Below are positions 55,650 to 62,650 of a stretch of DNA of 64,000 nucleotides, one piece after another. The stretch covers positions 1,525,565 to 1,589,564 of the forward strand of contig CAUJNA010003749.1 in NCBI GenBank assembly GCA_963377175.1, written 5' to 3'. The stretch is from Effrenium voratum. Its lineage: Eukaryota; Sar; Dinophyceae; Suessiales; Symbiodiniaceae. Made by a program: the position numbers and the translations under genes. Below the pieces are notes generated by a model that saw only the letters and a program-made list of their open reading frames with translations, did no database searches and was not told the DNA's origin. How positions within the stretch are numbered: the first letter of the stretch is position 1; each line of letters begins with the position of its first letter.

Positions 55650-56219
55650 TCACTGTCGTTGATGTCGCGCACACCTGCAATGATAGTGACCTGGCCGTCT
55701 ACGAGCACAAGGGGAAAGACATTTCCGTCCATGGCGCAGGATGGCGTGACAGTAATGCTTGCACGCCGCCGAGGGGGATTGCGATGGACGGCCTGCACGT
55801 TTGGAATAAAACACTGTAAAGGGCCGTCGAGATCGCCGCGGCGCCGAAGCTGATGCTGTCCGAGATCGTTTGGACGAGGGCCCTGGACTGCGTGGTTCTT
55901 CATCACGGGAGGGGTCACTGCTGTGGATCGAGCGGCGTGTGCGCTGCGATTTCGAAGAGGTAGAGCAGGATTGTCCACGAGGGTCTGAGATCGTGGGGCT
56001 GCGTACCGAGGGCATAAACTGTGGGTGAAGAATCACCGGTGGTGGTGGTGGTGGTGGAGGAGGAGGTGGAAGAAGCAATGGCAAACTTGGCGGGGGCGGA
56101 GGTGACGTAGTTAACCGTATGGGTCTGTCGAGTAGAGCCCCGGGTCCATGAAATTGTAACCACGTCGGCTGCGCTCCATGGGTCCAGGTAATGTACGTCT
56201 GTACAACTTGTTCCGACAT
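55650..56219 (-). CDS. Pro/Arg-rich protein P5 with Cys/His-rich C-terminus
   Basis: 189 aa. The N-terminus YITWTHGAQPTWLQFHGPG resembles the first block (WIRIYxPG) of P6-P9, so it may be a fifth, diverged member. Then a polyproline run (about 42-60), an Arg/Ser-rich segment (SSKRSRTASASAPRRSRR) and a C-terminus with C-x3-C, C-x3-C and H-x-C-x-C-x2-H spacing that could bind zinc. Two other frames are open over parts of this region (56247-55915 and 55978-55643). I prefer this one because it has the block-1 match and the ordered Cys/His set. The acceptor-like GCAG at 56247 is 27 nt upstream. Confidence 0.65.
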   Translation of the reverse strand: MSEQVVQTYITWTHGAQPTWLQFHGPGALLDRPIRLTTSPPPPPSLPLLLPPPPPPPPPPPVILHPQFMPSVRSPTISDPRGQSCSTSSKSQRTRRSIHSSDPSRDEEPRSPGPSSKRSRTASASAPRRSRRPFTVFYSKRAGRPSQSPSAACKHYCHAILRHGRKCLSPCARRRPGHYHCRCARHQRQ

Positions 56220-56399
56220 GATTTGAGCAACTCAGGCAAGACATCACTGCATGTCAACGACATTGCACAACACGACAAGCAAGATTGAGTCACATGCGAG
56301 CAAGCAAATATCATGTGATCAACAACGCGAATCGGACACACCGCCGCTGCGTATCATTTGGTCCATCAATGGTCGTTGCTGCATTTGTCGGGCATGTTG

Positions 56400-57128
56400 C
56401 TAGCCGCGAGCTTCAAGTTGTTGATAGACCTTCCATGCCTGCTTGACTTCCTCAATCGGCTTCTGAAGAAACCGCGCAATGGTCTTATAGGTGGGCCTGG
56501 AATCTTTATCCTTCTTCCGTCTCACCATTTCATCCAGCTCACCCTGTGTCCATGCCGTGAAAGGTTCACGGTACGCATTGCGAAGTGCAATGGTAAATTC
56601 TTGTAGAAGTTCACGAGGACCATGGACCACCGTCGGCGACGGCCGGAACGACGAGGCACCTGGATGCGGACGTATCGAACCATCAGAATCCGAATCAGGT
56701 GTCGTAGGCGTCGTTTGTCCTGGCTCTCGTCCACCGTGTATCGCGATAGGAGCAAGGGGACGAGGAGGTGGTAGTCGATCCAACATCGATTCGGGCCGAG
56801 CTCCCGGATTGTGGTCACTAGCATCACGATGTGCCGCTCGAGGCGGGGACAAAGCCGGTATGTACCAGGTAGATGACGTGTCCAGCGGTCGACCCCGAAT
56901 GCGTGCGGGTGATCGAGATCTGTCAGATGAGGGGTGCTCCGTGATGATGCGGGGCCGCAACCCATGTCTGGAGTTTCTTGGTGCTCTTGGGGTGACCACC
57001 GTGTCAGTCGGACGACCACGCTCCGTCATCAAGGCAAAGTTCAGGGTGTCCAAAGCTGTCGCCACTTGGGATGCAAGGACATTGAGCACAGCCACCAGGT
57101 TATTCACAAACTCAGCTGACAACTGCAT
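56400..57128 (-). CDS. Protein P4 with helical N-terminus and SANT-like C-terminus
   Basis: 242 aa. Residues 1-36 form a hydrophobic heptad-like helix (VNNLVAVLNVLASQV), then a long Arg/Pro/Ser linker, then about 186-242: FTAWTQGELDEMVRRKK, TYKTIARFLQKP, EEVKQAWKVYQQLEA. The spacing of W, E and the last W over three helices resembles Myb/SANT DNA-binding modules, but only one repeat is present and the match is by eye. Two AG sites (57182, 57166) after a T-rich tract lie 53 and 37 nt before the ATG. In a retroelement this could be a DNA- or chromatin-targeting protein; inference only. Confidence 0.75.
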   Translation of the reverse strand: MQLSAEFVNNLVAVLNVLASQVATALDTLNFALMTERGRPTDTVVTPRAPRNSRHGLRPRIITEHPSSDRSRSPARIRGRPLDTSSTWYIPALSPPRAAHRDASDHNPGARPESMLDRLPPPRPLAPIAIHGGREPGQTTPTTPDSDSDGSIRPHPGASSFRPSPTVVHGPRELLQEFTIALRNAYREPFTAWTQGELDEMVRRKKDKDSRPTYKTIARFLQKPIEEVKQAWKVYQQLEARG

Positions 57129-57258
57129 GGCAACCGATCAAACCACAAGGTCAACTCAAGCAAAGCTGCAAAGCGATAATGCTGCGGCATGACAGAGATA
57201 AGGTAAATGCAAGCATGAATGTAGCAAACTCTGACGTACTTTTGTCGCTGTTGCTCCG

Positions 57259-57762
57259 TCATCGTTCATAGGGCAGACCAGACGGTCTGCAAGCTGGCAT
57301 GGCTTTAACTGCCGGTGGATACTTAGGAGTATAAGCATGACGGCGGCCCACTGGAACTGCATCGACAGGACGTTCTGGGAGCCGTCGATGATGGCTGCGG
57401 GATCGTCTTCGGTGCGGCTCACGATGCCTAGATCTTCGCCGTCGTCTGTGTTCCCAGGAAGTGCTGACACTCACCGTGCGTGTGTGAGCAGGGTGCTCCG
57501 CACGGCTATCCGTGGTGGCCACGAGAGTGACCGGCGTTGCCATGTGGTCAGGTCTGACCGATGTTGCTGGCAAGTGCGGAGGCGCCGTGGACGGCGGCGG
57601 CAACGGCGGGGGATGAACTTCCGGAATCGGTGGTGGTGGGGGCGGCTGTGGATGTCGCTGCTGCCCCTCAAGACGCTGGAGTCCCGCCAGAAGTAAGTTG
57701 ATCTGCGATGACATAGCGAGTAGCATGTGTCGACAATCGCGTAGCAGATCTCCATGATCCAT
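57259..57762 (-). CDS. Protein P3, helix plus polyproline plus Arg/His/Ser-rich
   Basis: 167 aa from MDHGDLLRDC. Residues 1-35 are a leucine-rich helix (LLAMSSQINLLLAGLQRL) like that of P4. Then a polyproline stretch (about 39-67) and an RS/RH-rich segment (RRRRRSRHREPHRRRSRSHH). No catalytic motif. Its composition suits RNA binding and oligomerisation, which would fit a nucleocapsid-like role; inference. The preceding spacer ends CGCTTTCAG at 57812, 49 nt before ATG. Its stop codon overlaps an ATG (ATGA). Confidence 0.72.
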   Translation of the reverse strand: MDHGDLLRDCRHMLLAMSSQINLLLAGLQRLEGQQRHPQPPPPPPIPEVHPPPLPPPSTAPPHLPATSVRPDHMATPVTLVATTDSRAEHPAHTRTVSVSTSWEHRRRRRSRHREPHRRRSRSHHRRLPERPVDAVPVGRRHAYTPKYPPAVKAMPACRPSGLPYER

Positions 57763-58020
57763 CACAATCCCGAAAAGACGAGACAACCAGGGTCAAATCC
57801 ACCAGAGATGACTGAAAGCGGCGACGGCAAGCAACAGAAGGCACACAACCGATCATGCAAGCAAGACCATAAAAGGAACCATCAAAGACAACCATGAGCC
57901 GCGGACAACACAATGCGTTTTTCCGGAAGAGGAGCGTCATGATGTACATCATGAAAACAAACATAGCACTCACCACATCGGGTCAGTAGCAACGATCTTG
58001 TACTGGTAAGCCACCATGGT

Positions 58021-59358
58021 TCACCAGAAGATGCCCATGTAACTGGGCACTGCGATCGAAGATCTTAGTTTCCACCTGCCATCCTTGGCATGAATGCAGT
58101 CATAGTAGTGGGAGGCTGCTATGTCCGCGTACACGCCGCCGCGGGGTATAGTGCAATGCTGTTGTCGGAGACGAGCAGAGCCACCAATGCACACCGGGCG
58201 ATCCGTCCGGATTCCACCGAACTGCGCAGCTGATTGGATTGCCGCTTCTTGAGACTGAAGGCTGCCTCTGCAGTAGAATCCCATCGGCGGCAACCAGACT
58301 TCGTTCCAGTTGGAGCACTCACGATTGGGGGAGGGATGTTCTTGCCACTTCGAAGGTCGGATCAGTTCTTCATCACGCAGGATTTGCATGGCAGCCTGTA
58401 CGTTGGTGTTGTGGGACCAGAAAAAGGTGGACTGCGATTGAGTCCGTTGCTTGTCGGGCAACAATCGGCGTGGCTCAAATGAGAAGATGATACCAAAGAG
58501 GTTCTTCTGCGAGTTCTTTTTGTCCGCGGAGAAGTGGTGAAAGGTCCGCGTGGTTCTGCTGATATATGGCCACTTCTCCTCGCAAATGCCGAGCTGGACG
58601 ATGAGTTGCTGAGGTAGTGAGCGCCGCGAGATCTGGAAGTAGTCCGAAATGTCTTTGAGCACTTGCTCCGTCCAGCGTCCCGGAACTCCATGTGGTGGCT
58701 GAGCAAATGGAAACTCTGAAATTGACTTGACCCTCTGTTCATCTTCGATGATGCTGCGGCGGTGCGGCATGAGGCTCCTATAGACCGACTCCCAAGATTT
58801 CTTCAACAGCTCCGGTTCAGGAAATACCAAGGCGGCAATCGACGGCAAGGTGTAGTAGAGGACATCGTTTAGTTCGATGGCGATCTCCTCAATCCGGCAC
58901 CCCGTGCGTAGCTTGAAGCGATGAACCCCCAAGTCAGGTACCTGCCGACGAACTGAGAGAGGCACCAACGCGATGCGGTTCTCAGAAGGACTGCCACGAG
59001 CAGGAGGAAACGGAGGCGAGCGTGGTCTCCTTTGATCACTATGGGCGCGTCTGCCATCACTCCTCCATTCACCCCAATCCTCTTCCTCATCCGAGTGCCC
59101 TTGCGGGCCCGGTGTGAGCTGGATCCGCGGAATTCGTGACCGAGGTGAACGCGATCGGGGCTGCCCGGTGAGCGCTGGCACGTCACGTGACGAGCCGTGG
59201 GATTGAACACTTTGCTGGTGCGCTATGCCCTGAGTCCGAATGAACATTTGGATCTCATTGCCGTTGATGAAGTTGGGGAGGTGCTCGAGTGTCACGCGGC
59301 TCGTGGTTTGTACTGAGCCGTCAGAACGCAGAAGGCTAGTGACCATATATTCCGCCAT
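58021..59358 (-). CDS. C-terminal 445 aa of P2, possibly a separate ORF (P2b)
   Basis: In frame with the RT, but its Met (MAEYMV) is preceded by a T-rich tract ending GCATGTAG at 59372, the same type of spacer found before the other ORFs, and the protein text just upstream (LLMHAWDCHFACVLLYCA) looks like translated spacer. No stop codon separates it from the RT, so the two may be fused or joined by removal of a short intron. Contents: an Arg/Ser/Pro-rich linker (PRSRSPRSRIPRIQL), an acidic patch SDEEEDWGEW, a folded-looking region from about 1190, and an end with SHNTNVQAAMQILRDEEL and RPVCIGG that faintly recalls ADP-ribosyltransferase-like folds. Function not established. Confidence 0.5.
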   Translation of the reverse strand: MAEYMVTSLLRSDGSVQTTSRVTLEHLPNFINGNEIQMFIRTQGIAHQQSVQSHGSSRDVPALTGQPRSRSPRSRIPRIQLTPGPQGHSDEEEDWGEWRSDGRRAHSDQRRPRSPPFPPARGSPSENRIALVPLSVRRQVPDLGVHRFKLRTGCRIEEIAIELNDVLYYTLPSIAALVFPEPELLKKSWESVYRSLMPHRRSIIEDEQRVKSISEFPFAQPPHGVPGRWTEQVLKDISDYFQISRRSLPQQLIVQLGICEEKWPYISRTTRTFHHFSADKKNSQKNLFGIIFSFEPRRLLPDKQRTQSQSTFFWSHNTNVQAAMQILRDEELIRPSKWQEHPSPNRECSNWNEVWLPPMGFYCRGSLQSQEAAIQSAAQFGGIRTDRPVCIGGSARLRQQHCTIPRGGVYADIAASHYYDCIHAKDGRWKLRSSIAVPSYMGIFW

Positions 59359-62300
59359 GGTTCTGAGCCAGCTACATGCAAACAAAGCGCAATACAACAA
59401 CACGCAAGCAAAGTGGCAGTCCCAAGCATGCATAAGAAGAGACAGAACGACAAGCACACATGCGGATTTTGTCCCAAGTCTACGGCGAACATCCCGCAGA
59501 AGGTGAGATTCGAAACCTTTGGCCTCATAAAGGCGTTTGAGAGCATCGAGCCCATGTTGTTGTTGAACCGCCGGTTGTGCACCACGTATGATGAGCCATG
59601 AGCGAGAAGACCAAGAAGAATAAGTGAACATCCGATCATTGGCACTCCGAATTCCTTTGATTTGGGATGGATGATCAGGTAGCTGCGGAGTAATAGTTCT
59701 GGAGGAAGAATCACATCGGTAACCCAGCACTTTGTCGTCATGTTGAACTTCAAGCATCACTGGTGGGCGATAAAATTCCAGGGAAAGAAAGTTCATGAGC
59801 ACGGGTGAGTGTGGGGCCGAGTCACGAAGAAGAATGAAACGATTGTCGACGTAGCGCTCATGCCAAATTACACCAATGTCGGGCATGCAAAACCGCAGAG
59901 AAATCATGGTTTGGTGCCAAAAGAAATCTTCAACCGTAGCAACCAAATTGCACAACGGTGGCGCGGCTGGTGATCCCATAGCGACTCCTCGTTCTGGGCG
60001 GAACAAGTATCCGTTGATCTCGAAGTGACTGTTGTCAATGACAAAGTCGAGGAGGTGCCGGAGATCTTGTTCACGAAAGATTCGAGGGACCTTGGTTTGA
60101 CGGCGCCACTTTCCTTTGAACATACGGCGTCGATGGTCTGACTTGACTTCGTACACGGACCATTGCGAGGAACTGCGAAGGCCAACAGCTTGATCATATC
60201 GATGGAGAAGCACTTGAAGCGCCTGATGGAATCGTTCCGTAGGAATGGACGTGAAGAAGCCTGACAAGTCTTGCGACACCAGGTGGATGTACTCATCAGG
60301 ATCTGCTTTTGACAGTGCTTCCCACAGCTGCTGGACAAGTTCTTGTACCGGGAGTTGACCTGCAATGTCGGGGAAAGCCGCCTTGGTGAGTTCAAATATG
60401 AGCGCACCGAAGACCGTGAGGAAGGGAGCTGCCCATGTGCGAAAGAATGAAATGATGGGTCGAGCTTTCTGCCAGTCCTTGGTCGGCTTTGGAAGGATGC
60501 GCGCTGTGGGCAACGGTGCTTGAAGGCGAAGTCCCCATGCGTATCGTTGACGTAGGAGAGAAGGTACCGTGGTTACCACTTCAGAGCGAAACGATGCTGC
60601 GGATTCGCGGCACAGTGAGAAAACGTCCCCCGCGCAGAATGTCTTCTGCATCAATATGGCAAACAGGGAAGGGCACACTACATGTGCACGGGAGGGAAAA
60701 TGATCCGCTGGGATAACTACCCATGAAGACAAAGAGGCCACAGTGCGTTGCAACGATGTCGATGACCAATAAGCCCGATCTTGGAGGTTGATCCGATGAG
60801 TCTCTATGAACTGAGCCACGACCGGTTGTAGATCTGAAAGTAGATCGGAACCATGTACATGCCAGCGTCGAGCAAGTTTGCGAAGTTGCGCGGTGAAACG
60901 TTGATGCAATAAGTCGACATCACCGAAAAACTGATCCTTCATTGAGGCGGCCATGATTTCCACGTTAATGTCCGCATTGATGCGAGAAAAGTCATCCACC
61001 ATTACTGCGTGACCATGTGCACGGAGTAGATGGTGGTCATCGATGTCCAAACAGCGACACGGAAAGGATGTGTCGGGCGTCCATTTGCGCTGCCATGTGC
61101 GATAGTTGTATATCTTGTCGCCCAATGTGGCGCTGCGGGTTTCCACAACCCGGATCTTTGGAATGAAAAGAGAAGGGAACAGATCCCGATGGGAAGCAAT
61201 CCAGTTTTGTAACCATGTGCCAAGTAGCGCTTTCCAATTTTGGACATGCAGCGGCGGCAAAAGTAGCTGTGTCAGAGTGGAGGGTGGTTGCAGCCGTCGT
61301 TTGCGCAGTACCTGGGCGAGTAGCTTCTGGGCCTTGGAGCGGAAGGGTTCGTTGACAAATACTGCGAGCCGCAATAAGTAGTACAGCTGAGTGGGAGGGA
61401 AAGCGGCTGACAGTAGGTCACGCATGACTTGGAACGACGCTCCTGTATTCGATCCCAGCTGATAGAGGATCGAGTAGTGGGCTTGAATGTCATCCAGTGC
61501 GTCAGGTCGTAGTTGTCGTTGGAGATCCGGATGTAGTCGTCGTCGAAAGCGCTTGTGCAAGCCGAGGGAAGTGGGAGACGACAACGAGTGGCGTCGAAAA
61601 TCCACAAGATGTTCCCGGAAGCCCACCTTGCGCAAGATTCTGTGTACCCAGGGCGCATTCAAATGCGGGCGTAGCAGGTATTGCCATTTGCTTTCTTGAA
61701 CCCACACCGAGGAAACAGGAAGTTTGATTTCCACTGGTACAGCACAGAAGAGCCAGTAAGTATTGGATCTTTTCCAGTAGTGAAGCGCTGGTTCAAAGAA
61801 GGCGTGCCGTCCACGAAGTAGTTGTAGAAATTTGCGACTGCGTGAGTGTTCACGACGTAGAACATCCTGATCAGTCGCCCCAACATAGTATGGTGTGTGC
61901 CATGGGGAAAGTCGAATGTAGACGCACGGTTGTTGGTGATGACCTGGATCATGTATGAAGTCGTAGAGGTCAGGAAATCGCGCCCGCAATGAGCGTAGAT
62001 GTCGCGTGTCAGCGAAAGTTGAGTGCATGATTTCACACAAGAGAGAAGTCTTGTAGAAGTGAAGGACTTCGAAGAACGGCGGTAAGTAGCCGTGATCCTG
62101 TGAAATGAGACGTTGTAAGAAACTGATCAATAAATAGGCAGCGCACCGACATCTGTGAAGTTCGTACCTGTTGGCCACGGTGTGATGAGAGTTGGACATA
62201 GCGCAATTCGGAATCTGGAGGGCTATCCGGACCACAACTAAGACCTCGAGGATGAGACCCAGCCACGGCAATTGTGTGATGGATTCGTACTCCTCAATTG

Positions 62301-62439
62301 GAATCGACGGTGGTGGTAGTCCAGGGAAACAGTAATGCCAGCACGTCGAGAATGTGGTCAACGAGTGCAGAAGGTCGTCCAGCGACTGCCATTGTGCAAC
62401 ATCATCATAGATTCCGCAGCGGCGAAGGTCATCCAACAT
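58021..62439 (-). CDS. GIY-YIG endonuclease plus reverse transcriptase polyprotein (P2), Penelope-like
   Basis: 1472 aa from MLDDLRR; residue numbers below count from the upstream in-frame Met at 62496. GIY-YIG-like domain about 191-282: CVYIRLS, YYVGAT, LRREHSR and, near its end, VQESKWQYLLRPHLN, with the family's Tyr, Arg, His, Glu and Asn positions. CxC linker at 479-483 (PCRCL). Reverse transcriptase about 660-960: KARPIISF, QDLSGFFTSIP (motif A), RGVAMGSPAAPPLCN (B), ERYVDNRFIL (C), DKVLGYR. Nuclease before RT, with a CxC linker, is the permuted order described for Chlamys/Naiad Penelope-like elements. Motif C has Asn for the second Asp. Residues from 1047 may be a separate protein. A spacer ending GGTAG at 62462 precedes this ATG by 22 nt. 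Confidence 0.87.
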   Translation of the reverse strand: MLDDLRRCGIYDDVAQWQSLDDLLHSLTTFSTCWHYCFPGLPPPSIPIEEYESITQLPWLGLILEVLVVVRIALQIPNCAMSNSHHTVANRYELHRCRCAAYLLISFLQRLISQDHGYLPPFFEVLHFYKTSLLCEIMHSTFADTRHLRSLRARFPDLYDFIHDPGHHQQPCVYIRLSPWHTPYYVGATDQDVLRREHSRSRKFLQLLRGRHAFFEPALHYWKRSNTYWLFCAVPVEIKLPVSSVWVQESKWQYLLRPHLNAPWVHRILRKVGFREHLVDFRRHSLSSPTSLGLHKRFRRRLHPDLQRQLRPDALDDIQAHYSILYQLGSNTGASFQVMRDLLSAAFPPTQLYYLLRLAVFVNEPFRSKAQKLLAQVLRKRRLQPPSTLTQLLLPPLHVQNWKALLGTWLQNWIASHRDLFPSLFIPKIRVVETRSATLGDKIYNYRTWQRKWTPDTSFPCRCLDIDDHHLLRAHGHAVMVDDFSRINADINVEIMAASMKDQFFGDVDLLHQRFTAQLRKLARRWHVHGSDLLSDLQPVVAQFIETHRINLQDRAYWSSTSLQRTVASLSSWVVIPADHFPSRAHVVCPSLFAILMQKTFCAGDVFSLCRESAASFRSEVVTTVPSLLRQRYAWGLRLQAPLPTARILPKPTKDWQKARPIISFFRTWAAPFLTVFGALIFELTKAAFPDIAGQLPVQELVQQLWEALSKADPDEYIHLVSQDLSGFFTSIPTERFHQALQVLLHRYDQAVGLRSSSQWSVYEVKSDHRRRMFKGKWRRQTKVPRIFREQDLRHLLDFVIDNSHFEINGYLFRPERGVAMGSPAAPPLCNLVATVEDFFWHQTMISLRFCMPDIGVIWHERYVDNRFILLRDSAPHSPVLMNFLSLEFYRPPVMLEVQHDDKVLGYRCDSSSRTITPQLPDHPSQIKGIRSANDRMFTYSSWSSRSWLIIRGAQPAVQQQHGLDALKRLYEAKGFESHLLRDVRRRLGTKSACVLVVLSLLMHAWDCHFACVLLYCALFACSWLRTMAEYMVTSLLRSDGSVQTTSRVTLEHLPNFINGNEIQMFIRTQGIAHQQSVQSHGSSRDVPALTGQPRSRSPRSRIPRIQLTPGPQGHSDEEEDWGEWRSDGRRAHSDQRRPRSPPFPPARGSPSENRIALVPLSVRRQVPDLGVHRFKLRTGCRIEEIAIELNDVLYYTLPSIAALVFPEPELLKKSWESVYRSLMPHRRSIIEDEQRVKSISEFPFAQPPHGVPGRWTEQVLKDISDYFQISRRSLPQQLIVQLGICEEKWPYISRTTRTFHHFSADKKNSQKNLFGIIFSFEPRRLLPDKQRTQSQSTFFWSHNTNVQAAMQILRDEELIRPSKWQEHPSPNRECSNWNEVWLPPMGFYCRGSLQSQEAAIQSAAQFGGIRTDRPVCIGGSARLRQQHCTIPRGGVYADIAASHYYDCIHAKDGRWKLRSSIAVPSYMGIFW

Positions 62440-62650
62440 GGTGAGATGCAACCAACGAAATCTACCACAAGGCGGCGACATGAATACAAGCATCACAGAC
62501 CATTACACAAGAGGCAATGCAAGAACAAGCAAGTACAAGATCAATCATGTGCAACGCAATCATTTGACGGACGAGTTTTCACCTGGACTCATCCGTGACA
62601 TTGTTGCCGCTCCGGGCTCATATGAGAACGAAGGTCGTCATGATGCCTTC

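Noticed and set aside
55643..55978. Alternative minus frame with a natural-looking end (GNVFPLVLVDGQVTI)
   Set aside because: Starts in the middle of P5, lacks an upstream acceptor and the block-1 match; kept only as a possible overlap.
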